From: Balneolales bacterium
GTDB lineage: Bacteria > Bacteroidota > Rhodothermia > Balneolales > Balneolaceae
Reading direction: 5' to 3'
Assembly (NCBI GenBank): GCA_022360375.1
Contig: JAKSCW010000231.1
Location: 1 to 11,630 of the forward strand
Length of the DNA stretch: 11,630 nucleotides
The notes under the pieces were generated by a model. That model was not told where the DNA came from. It was given only the letters and a program-made list of their open reading frames with translations, and searched no databases. This document shows, one piece after another, positions 1-5,532 of the stretch (positions are counted from its first letter, which is position 1; each line of letters opens with the position of its first letter). Both the position numbers and the translations under genes were made by a program.

Positions 1-774
1 CGTGTTGAAAATGTAGTTACTGAAAACACAGCGCTTGTTAGCCTGATGCATGTTAATAATGAAATTGGGTGCATCAACGAAATCAAAGAAATTGCTGCAC
101 TTTGTAGTGAAAAAGGTATTCCCTTTCACTCTGATACTGTTCAAAGTCTTGGAAAACTCCCTGTTGATGTAAAGGAACTTGGCCTGGATTTTCTAAGCGG
201 TAGCGCTCATAAAATTTATGGTCCTAAAGGGGTCGGGATTATGTATGTCAAAAACGGATCGAGATGGATTCCATGGATGACCGGTGGATCCCAAGAGCGA
301 CGGCGAAGGGCTGGTACTATTAATGTTCCTGGTGTGGTTGGATTTGCCAAAGCCCTTGAGCTTGCTATTGAAGAGATGCCCCGGAATACTGCTCACTATA
401 AGCATCTCCGTTCCTTGTTGATTTCTGAACTTGATGATAAACTCACCAGCTGCAGTTACTCAATCAATGGAAATGATGAAAATGGAGTGCCCCATATTGT
501 GAATCTTTCTTTTACCGATGACCAAAATCATGGCATCGATGGAGAAATGCTGCTTCTCAACTTAGACATTGAAGGGATTTGTGTTTCTAACGGATCTGCC
601 TGCACTTCAGGAGCTGTTGAGCCTTCACATGTATTAACTGGATTAGGTATCAACGAAACGTCTGCTAAATCCAGTATCCGTGTGAGCTTTGGGAAAAAGA
701 ATACTCCCGAAGATGTCCAGTACTTTGTTGAAAAACTGAATGCGGTTTTAAACCGAATGTTCGCCCTGATTTAA
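1..774 (+). CDS. Cysteine desulfurase, group I (IscS/NifS-like), 5'-truncated by window edge
   Basis: This PLP enzyme takes sulfur from L-cysteine, giving alanine and an enzyme persulfide used for Fe-S clusters and tRNA thiolation. The reading frame is open from base 1, so the start lies upstream. The 257 visible residues are the C-terminal two thirds of a family that is usually about 380-400 aa. Visible landmarks are the conserved 'MHVNNEIG' (from 46), the PLP-contacting Asp in 'HSDTVQ' (codon 133-135), the Schiff-base Lys in 'SAHKIYGPKG' (codon 211-213), 'RRRAGTINVPG', and the catalytic Cys in 'SNGSACTSG' (codon 601-603). The SGSACTS-type loop marks group I rather than the SufS/CsdA type, which has a GHHCA motif. 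IscS and NifS cannot be told apart here because no scaffold gene is visible. The stop shares one base with the next start (TAATG), which suggests translational coupling. Confidence 0.95.
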   Translation, partial: RVENVVTENTALVSLMHVNNEIGCINEIKEIAALCSEKGIPFHSDTVQSLGKLPVDVKELGLDFLSGSAHKIYGPKGVGIMYVKNGSRWIPWMTGGSQERRRRAGTINVPGVVGFAKALELAIEEMPRNTAHYKHLRSLLISELDDKLTSCSYSINGNDENGVPHIVNLSFTDDQNHGIDGEMLLLNLDIEGICVSNGSACTSGAVEPSHVLTGLGINETSAKSSIRVSFGKKNTPEDVQYFVEKLNAVLNRMFALI

Positions 775-1322
775 TGAAGAAAATTTGTGTGTATTGTGGT
801 TCCAGAAAACCCGTTGATAAACAAATAAGTACTCTTGCCGAGCAGTTCGGATCCTTCATAGCCCGTAAAGATTGGATATTGGTTTACGGAGGTGGAAAAG
901 TAGGAATGATGGGTATTATTGCAGATGCCTGCCTGGAAGCGGAAGGAGAAGTAATAGGAATTATTCCCACAGCATTAAAAAAAGCGGAAGTAGTTCATAC
1001 CGGGGTAACTACTTTACACGAAACGCAGGATATGCACACCCGAAAGGCATTAATGGAAAGCCTTTCTGATGCTTTTGTTGTACTTCCCGGAGGCTTTGGA
1101 ACTATGGATGAATTTTTCGAAATATTGACCTGGCGCCAGTTGGGTATTCATAACAAACCTATTTTTTTGATAAACAAAAATGGGTATTACAACGGGCTTA
1201 TAGAATTCGTAGAAAAGGGATTGGATGAAGATTTCCTCCAGGAACGAAGTACCTCTCTTTTTACCATTGTTCCTGATCTGGAACAATGTATTGAAGAACT
1301 GGAAAACTATTTTTTTGGTTAA
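774..1322 (+). CDS. LOG-family protein (TIGR00730-type nucleotide 5'-monophosphate phosphoribohydrolase)
   Basis: This 182-aa single-domain protein has a Rossmann-like fold. Family members cleave the N-glycosidic bond of (cytokinin) nucleoside 5'-monophosphates, giving the free base and ribose 5-phosphate. In bacteria the true substrate is often unclear, and plain purine monophosphates such as AMP are possible. Visible motifs are 'CVYCGS' at 5-10, 'VYGGGKVGMMG' at 37-47, 'DMHTRKALM' at 86-94 and the diagnostic 'PGGFGTMDE' at 105-113, which carries the catalytic Glu. The length is typical of the short LOG type, not the old 'lysine decarboxylase' misannotation. The ATG overlaps the desulfurase stop by one base, and no Shine-Dalgarno is seen upstream, so reinitiation is likely. 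Family assignment is firm; the substrate is unknown. Confidence 0.93.
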   Translation: MKKICVYCGSRKPVDKQISTLAEQFGSFIARKDWILVYGGGKVGMMGIIADACLEAEGEVIGIIPTALKKAEVVHTGVTTLHETQDMHTRKALMESLSDAFVVLPGGFGTMDEFFEILTWRQLGIHNKPIFLINKNGYYNGLIEFVEKGLDEDFLQERSTSLFTIVPDLEQCIEELENYFFG

Positions 1323-1329
1323 CCCGGTA

Positions 1330-1755
1330 ATGTTTCAAAAATTCGTAATCCTCGTTTCACTTTCCTTTTCAATGTTTGTATCCAACAAGTCTGAATTTTC
1401 TCAAAAGGATGAAAATCCATTACCAAAATGTCCCGGAACCCCCAATTGTGTTCGAACTTCAGCTTCCTTTTCAGAAGATTCTGCAACTGTAATGAATGCC
1501 TTCGATCAGGCACTCCGAAATTTGAATGCAACTAATGTTCAATGGGATGCAGATTCTTCTCACATAAATGCAGAATTTACCATACCCGTGTTCGGTTGGA
1601 TAGACGATGTAACAATATCAGTTCAACCGAAAACACCAACTGAAAGCATTGCTTATATTAGGAGTGCCAGCAGGGTAGGAACCTGGGATATTTGGGTAAA
1701 CCCAATCCGTGTAAACAAACTCATAAAACGCGTAAACAAACTACTGTCATCATGA
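1330..1755 (+). CDS. DUF1499 family protein, probably exported or membrane-anchored
   Basis: A 141-aa protein of unknown biochemical function. The DUF1499 signature is visible at both ends of the domain: 'CPGTPNCVRT' at 34-43, with a Cys34-Cys40 pair, and 'IRSASRVGTWDIWVN' at 110-124. Residues 3-18 are hydrophobic after a single Lys, giving a signal peptide or N-terminal anchor. No lipobox Cys follows, so it is probably not a lipoprotein. I chose the ATG at 1330, 7 bases after the upstream stop. An in-frame ATG at 1225 would overlap the LOG gene by about 100 bases and would bury the signal sequence behind 35 extra residues. The stop overlaps the next start (ATGA). The location implies an envelope role, but none is assigned. 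Confidence 0.87.
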   Translation: MFQKFVILVSLSFSMFVSNKSEFSQKDENPLPKCPGTPNCVRTSASFSEDSATVMNAFDQALRNLNATNVQWDADSSHINAEFTIPVFGWIDDVTISVQPKTPTESIAYIRSASRVGTWDIWVNPIRVNKLIKRVNKLLSS

Positions 1756-2141
1756 ACAGCATGCCATCTCTCACCCTTTCATTAGGTATTTTATTAGTCA
1801 TTTTAGGAGGTGCCTCCTATTTCGGAACCGGAATGGAAAGCATCACTGCTTTGATTCCCGCATTTTTTGGACTTCTTTTTATAGGCTTTGGGGTTCTTGC
1901 CCGCCAGGAAGCATTACGAAAACACGTAATGCATGCAGCCGTTGGTTTTGCGCTCCTGGGTGTGATCGGCGCTGCGCGGGGTATTCCGGGTCTAATGGAA
2001 ATTTTGCAAGGCAACGAAGTGGAACGCCCTGTTGCAATTTATGCCCAGGTTGCCATGCTTTTAATGTGTTTGGTTTACATCGTAAAAGCAGTACAATCTT
2101 TCCGTGCTGCCAGACTAGCTAAAGATTCAGATGCCGCTTAA
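1752..2141 (+). CDS. Small integral membrane protein of unknown function (about four TM helices)
   Basis: A 129-aa protein that I cannot place in a named family. Four hydrophobic stretches are visible, at about residues 8-24, 31-50, 61-78 and 94-116. They are separated by short polar loops, and a basic segment (RQEALRKH, 51-58) suggests a cytoplasmic loop. The C-terminus is short and charged ('RLAKDSDAA'). The start at 1752 overlaps the DUF1499 stop as ATGA. The earlier in-frame ATG at 1692 would run 60 bases into the upstream gene and add a Lys/Thr-rich stretch without membrane character. Co-translation with the DUF1499 protein suggests a shared envelope role. The stop sits inside a palindrome that also holds the stop of the opposing acyl-CoA synthetase gene. 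Confidence 0.8.
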   Translation: MNSMPSLTLSLGILLVILGGASYFGTGMESITALIPAFFGLLFIGFGVLARQEALRKHVMHAAVGFALLGVIGAARGIPGLMEILQGNEVERPVAIYAQVAMLLMCLVYIVKAVQSFRAARLAKDSDAA

Positions 2142-2149
2142 GCAGCATC
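2130..2149. repeat. 20-bp imperfect palindrome containing both convergent stop codons
   Basis: Arms GATGC (2130-2134) and GCATC (2145-2149) pair perfectly. After one mismatch (C2135/A2144), GC pairs with GC, closing a TTAA loop (2138-2141). The loop holds the plus-strand TAA (2139-2141) and the minus-strand TAA (2140-2138). A hairpin could form in either transcript, but only three T's in a row follow nearby on each strand, so it is not a canonical intrinsic terminator. A weak bidirectional terminator or 3'-end stabiliser is possible. Confidence 0.6.
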
Positions 2150-4021
2150 ATCTTTAAACATATCCTGGATCTCGTCTGCAAATTTTTCAGAAATTACCCG
2201 GCGCTTTACCTTAAGTGTCGGGGTTATTTCTCCTGTCTCTATCGTAAACTCATTACTTAATAAACGGAAATCTCTGATCTTCTCATGGGAGGCCAGTTCT
2301 TTAGAGAAAGACCGGACTTCCCCTTTGAACAGGTTCTGGATGTCAGAATGTTTTACCAATTCTGCAGCATTTTCGAACGAAATCCCGTTCTCTTTGGCAA
2401 ACTTTTCAAGTGCTTCAAAATCAGGAACAATTAATGCTGCCATGAAATTCTGGGCTTCCCCAACTACTACCAATTGATCAATCCACTTACTGGTTTTGAA
2501 CATGTCTTCAATGGGGCCAGGATAAATATTCTTTCCACCGGCATTAACAATCATATGCTTAATTCGATCGGTAATTTGCAGGTTTCCTTCCAAAAACCGG
2601 CCCACATCTCCGGTATGCAGCCAGCCCTGATCGTCGATCATTTCCCGGGTGGCTTTATCATTCTTCCAATACCCTTTCATTGTATTTGGCCCTTTATTCA
2701 AAATTTCACCGGCTTTGGAAGTCACATTGGTTGGATAATCTTCCCCACTTATTTCGGCAATAATTTCGCCGGTTTCCAAATCCTGGATTCCTACCGTAAC
2801 CCCTGGAATAATTTGTCCAACAACTCCCACAACTTCATTTCCGGGGCTATTCGCTGCCATAACTGGTGATGTTTCCGTCAACCCATACCCCTGAAGAATG
2901 GTAAGTCCGGCACAACGGAAAAACATATCAATATCAGGTGGAAGGGCTGCTCCCCCCGAAACAAACAGGCGAACATGCCCTCCGGTTCGCTGCTTTAGTT
3001 TATCAAACACCAGTTTGTCTGCAACTCTTTTTTGTAAAGCAACAAATCCTCTGCGGCCTTCAGAATACTTTCTGCCAACTTCTACGGCCCAATTAAAGAT
3101 GGCTTTTTTTGTATTACTCCCTTCTTCCACACTCTTGATTATAAGATTATAAATCTTCTCAAATAAACGTGGAACACTTACCATTACCGTTGGCTTCACT
3201 TCCGGCATATTCTTGGAAACGGTGTCCACGCTCTCGGCATAATAAATTTCAGCACCACACGAAATGATGGCATAATAACCCGCGGTTCTTTCAAAGGAAT
3301 GGCAGAGCGGAAGAAATGATAATGATCGATCTTTATCGTCCCAATAAATGTGCTGAGTTGCAGCTTTCACATTACTTACAATATTGTGATGAGTAAGCAT
3401 AGCTCCCTTTGGATTACCAGTAGTTCCGGAAGTATAAATCAATGTGGAAATATCCTCAGGCTCAACCGCATTGCTCCTTTTCTCTATTTCTTCCTTATGC
3501 TTTGCATAGAGTTTAGCTCCCTCATTCATTACATCTTCAAAAAGATTTACAAAATCATTTTCTGTCAAAGACTTCAGTTTTGGTTCATCAAATGCGATTA
3601 CTTCCGATAAAAATTCACAGTTATCAAAAACTTCAACTGCTTTTTTCAATTGAATACCGGTTGATACAAAAAAGAGCCTGGTATCAGAATCTTTAAGAAT
3701 AAATTCACACTGGCTGGGAGGAAGAGTGGTGTATAAGGAAACATTGATACCTCCAATTAGCTGAATCGCCAAATCAACAATTGCCCATTCGTATCGATTC
3801 TCGCTCAAAATACCAACCCGATCACCATGATCAATCCCTTTTTCGATCAGATATGCAGCAATAGATTGAACGTCCTCAGCAACCTGATCCCAGTATACAG
3901 GTTCATAACTTCCACCCGGATTTAGTTTATGATGAAATGCCGCTTTTTCTTGTCCCGCATATTTCTTCGACAAATTTTTATAGAGATCCGTTAGAGTCTC
4001 GAATGGTACAATTATTGGCAT
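2138..4021 (-). CDS. Long-chain acyl-CoA synthetase (AMP-forming, FAA1/FadD15-like)
   Basis: This ligase activates fatty acids to acyl-CoA through an acyl-adenylate, for lipid synthesis or beta-oxidation. It is 627 aa, the usual size for the COG1022-type family. The ANL-superfamily motifs appear in order: P-loop 'YTSGTTGNPKG' at 196-206, 'GYGLTETSP' at 378-386, 'GWLHTGDVG' at 466-474 with the ribose-binding Asp, the hinge region 'DRIKHMIVNAGGKNIYP' at 485-501, and the C-terminal region with the catalytic-Lys candidate in 'TPTLKVKR' at 600-607. There is no signal peptide or membrane helix, so it is cytosolic or peripheral. It is transcribed alone, divergent from the Fur-family gene and convergent with the small membrane protein gene, with overlapping stops. 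Chain-length preference cannot be read from the sequence. Confidence 0.94.
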   Translation of the reverse strand: MPIIVPFETLTDLYKNLSKKYAGQEKAAFHHKLNPGGSYEPVYWDQVAEDVQSIAAYLIEKGIDHGDRVGILSENRYEWAIVDLAIQLIGGINVSLYTTLPPSQCEFILKDSDTRLFFVSTGIQLKKAVEVFDNCEFLSEVIAFDEPKLKSLTENDFVNLFEDVMNEGAKLYAKHKEEIEKRSNAVEPEDISTLIYTSGTTGNPKGAMLTHHNIVSNVKAATQHIYWDDKDRSLSFLPLCHSFERTAGYYAIISCGAEIYYAESVDTVSKNMPEVKPTVMVSVPRLFEKIYNLIIKSVEEGSNTKKAIFNWAVEVGRKYSEGRRGFVALQKRVADKLVFDKLKQRTGGHVRLFVSGGAALPPDIDMFFRCAGLTILQGYGLTETSPVMAANSPGNEVVGVVGQIIPGVTVGIQDLETGEIIAEISGEDYPTNVTSKAGEILNKGPNTMKGYWKNDKATREMIDDQGWLHTGDVGRFLEGNLQITDRIKHMIVNAGGKNIYPGPIEDMFKTSKWIDQLVVVGEAQNFMAALIVPDFEALEKFAKENGISFENAAELVKHSDIQNLFKGEVRSFSKELASHEKIRDFRLLSNEFTIETGEITPTLKVKRRVISEKFADEIQDMFKDDAA

Positions 4022-4137
4022 AGTATTTTTGTTTTATTCCTTTATTCCAACGTTGAATATACTACTCTTGATCTGAAAATCATCAGTTTCAAAAGCTACT
4101 AAACAAGTGGTATATTCTAAAAAAAAGTTCCCGACCT
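4022..4137. promoter_or_regulatory. Divergent promoter region, acyl-CoA synthetase (-) / Fur-family regulator (+)
   Basis: This 116-bp A+T-rich gap lies between two divergent start codons, so both promoters are expected here. A TATATT hexamer occurs towards each gene: 4111-4116 on plus and 4061-4056 on minus. They are candidate -10 elements, but neither has a convincing -35 or a full Bacteroidota-type -33/-7 pair. The adjacent regulator may act here, although no clear canonical Fur or PerR box is visible. Confidence 0.45.
4055..4117. repeat. Inverted repeat GAATATAC / GTATATTC
   Basis: GAATATAC at 4055-4062 is the exact reverse complement of GTATATTC at 4110-4117. Further matches flank it (T two bases outside each arm, AC two to three bases inside), and the spacer is 47 bp. 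Each arm contains the TATATT facing one of the two divergent genes. It may therefore be mirrored -10 regions or paired operator half-sites about five helical turns apart. The role is inferred. Confidence 0.5.
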
Positions 4138-4638
4138 ATGGCACATCCTGCACACGAAGATACCATTGAGTTAGTTAAAGAGATTTTCCGTTCTTATTTA
4201 AAAGAAGGCAAACAACGCCAAACCCCGGAGCGTTTTATGGTACTGGAAGAAATCTATCGGGCTGACGGGCATTTTGACGCTGACGACATTTTCTTCAGAA
4301 TGCAAGAAGCGGGAACTCGTGTAAGTAGGGCAACAGTATACAATACACTCGATCTTTTGGTTGAATGCGGTTTAGTTCAGCGTCAACAGTTTGGTAAAAG
4401 CCAATACTATTACGAGCGGGCTTACGCTTACCAACAACATGATCATATTATCTGCAACGAATGTGGGCATGTTCTTGAGTTTTGTGACCCAAGAATCGGA
4501 GAAATCCAGGAATTGATTGGTAAAATCCATGACATGAAAATCGAATCCCATTCTCTGCATTTCTACGGAACTTGTCGGGATATCGAGGCGTGCGTCTATC
4601 GCAAAGCAAATGCGGGAAAAGGAAGCCTGGTAAATTAA
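4138..4638 (+). CDS. Fur-family metal- or peroxide-responsive transcriptional regulator
   Basis: A 166-aa DNA-binding repressor of the Fur/PerR/Zur family. The winged-helix domain spans about residues 14-96, with the recognition-helix segment 'SRATVYNTLDLLVECGLV' at 63-80. The dimerisation and metal domain follows. Candidate regulatory-site ligands are H45, E93, H101 and H103, in 'HDHIICNECGHVLEF' and its surroundings. Structural zinc would use C106/C109 and C146/C152, with H138 in 'SHSLHFYGTC'. The second Cys pair is CX5C; E. coli Fur has CX4C and many relatives have CX2C. This pattern fits Fur best, but PerR or Zur specificity cannot be excluded, so no symbol is given. It is divergent from the acyl-CoA synthetase and only 8 bases from the convergent ftsX stop. 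No Shine-Dalgarno is seen; the leader is A-rich. Confidence 0.92.
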   Translation: MAHPAHEDTIELVKEIFRSYLKEGKQRQTPERFMVLEEIYRADGHFDADDIFFRMQEAGTRVSRATVYNTLDLLVECGLVQRQQFGKSQYYYERAYAYQQHDHIICNECGHVLEFCDPRIGEIQELIGKIHDMKIESHSLHFYGTCRDIEACVYRKANAGKGSLVN

Positions 4639-4648
4639 CCTGCTTTTT
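4623..4648 (+). terminator. Weak candidate terminator at the fur-family / ftsX convergent junction
   Basis: AAGC (4623-4626) can pair with GCTT (4642-4645), and GGT (4629-4631) with ACC (4638-4640), across a small internal loop. Five T's (4644-4648) overlap and follow the stem. The structure spans the regulator's stop and reaches the ftsX stop. The stem is short and interrupted, so this is only a candidate. Confidence 0.28.
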
Positions 4649-5531
4649 ATCCGGAGATATATGTCTCTGCTATAAATTTCCGGGCTGCCATTCGGCTTCC
4701 AACCCAGCCCATGATAATAGCAAGCCCCATCATAGCACCAACCAGGAAATACCACTGTCCAAATGGCCAGTTTAATATTCCCATTTCCGGTAAATAGAAA
4801 GGCAGAATAAATTCGAATACCAGAAATACACAAAGCACGGAGAGCCCGCCGGCAATTAACCCCTGTAAAATTCCTTCCACAATAAATGGACTGCGGATAA
4901 AACCGTTGGTAGCTCCTACCAGCTTCATGGCCCGGATAAGCTCACGTTTCGCATATATCGTTAAACGAATGGTATTATAAACCAGAATTACAGCAGCCAG
5001 CAAAATCAATAATCCAATACCTCCACCCACCATGGTGAACAGATTTAGGTTTGTTTCCATGATGCGCAGCAGGCCTTCATTATACTTCACTTCGTCAACG
5101 CCGCGAAGATTCTGAATACTGGAAACCAGTGTTTCGATTTGGGATGCCCCTGCTTCTGAATCAATTTTCAACCGAAATGATGCCGGAAGGAAATTCAATT
5201 CAACGAGTTCTTCTACCCCGGGGCCAAATTCCTGCTTCATAATTGCAGAAGCACTGTCTTTCGAGATATAATTCACCTCAATTACAAATTCCTCCCCTTG
5301 CAGGCTTTGCTCAATATTCTGGGTTGTGCGCTCGTCAATATCAAACAGGAATACTTCTACTTCAATTAAGTCTTTTACCGACATCGCCTGAACATAGATG
5401 TTGTAGGATACTCTTGACAAAATTCCTAGTAGAAGTATTGCTACAAAAAGGGAAAAGATGGAAGTTGAAGCGGCTAATTTAGCACGTTTAATTCCTGCAA
5501 AACCTTCTTTGATGATATATTTAAAATTCAT
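4647..5531 (-). CDS. ftsX: Cell-division ABC-type permease FtsX
   Basis: FtsX is the inner-membrane partner of the ATPase FtsE. The complex links the divisome to activation of peptidoglycan hydrolases. The protein is 294 aa, about the family length. The topology is typical: a short cytoplasmic N-terminus, TM1 at about 21-42, a large periplasmic domain at about 50-160, then TM2 at 164-186, TM3 at about 218-245 and TM4 at 260-278. The conserved cytoplasmic loop 'YAKRELIRAMKLVGATNGFI' at 193-212, with the coupling 'MKLVGAT', is the strongest family mark. It starts one base after the stop of the TonB-receptor-like gene and is the third gene of a cinA-led run. No ftsE lies next to it on this strand, so FtsE must be encoded elsewhere or be absent. 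Confidence 0.92.
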   Translation of the reverse strand: MNFKYIIKEGFAGIKRAKLAASTSIFSLFVAILLLGILSRVSYNIYVQAMSVKDLIEVEVFLFDIDERTTQNIEQSLQGEEFVIEVNYISKDSASAIMKQEFGPGVEELVELNFLPASFRLKIDSEAGASQIETLVSSIQNLRGVDEVKYNEGLLRIMETNLNLFTMVGGGIGLLILLAAVILVYNTIRLTIYAKRELIRAMKLVGATNGFIRSPFIVEGILQGLIAGGLSVLCVFLVFEFILPFYLPEMGILNWPFGQWYFLVGAMMGLAIIMGWVGSRMAARKFIAETYISG

Positions 5532-5532
5532 A

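Noticed and set aside
1225..1329. Upstream in-frame ATG extending the DUF1499 protein by 35 residues
   Set aside because: It overlaps the LOG gene by about 100 bases and hides the signal-like hydrophobic stretch. The ATG at 1330 directly after the LOG stop fits better.
1692..1751. Upstream in-frame ATG extending the small membrane protein by 20 residues
   Set aside because: The added residues are Lys/Thr-rich and lie inside the DUF1499 frame. The ATGA overlap at 1752 is the natural start.
1920..2000. Locally higher G+C within the small membrane protein as a sign of transfer
   Set aside because: The stretch is short and is explained by Ala/Gly-rich membrane helices. No flanking repeats or mobile genes are present.
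2474..2869. Plus-strand 131-codon open frame inside the acyl-CoA synthetase gene
   Set aside because: It is antisense to conserved ANL motifs and looks like a shadow of the real gene.
4372..4833. Minus-strand 153-codon open frame across the Fur-family / ftsX junction
   Set aside because: It is antisense to the conserved C-terminal half of the regulator and out of frame with ftsX. It has no recognisable protein features.
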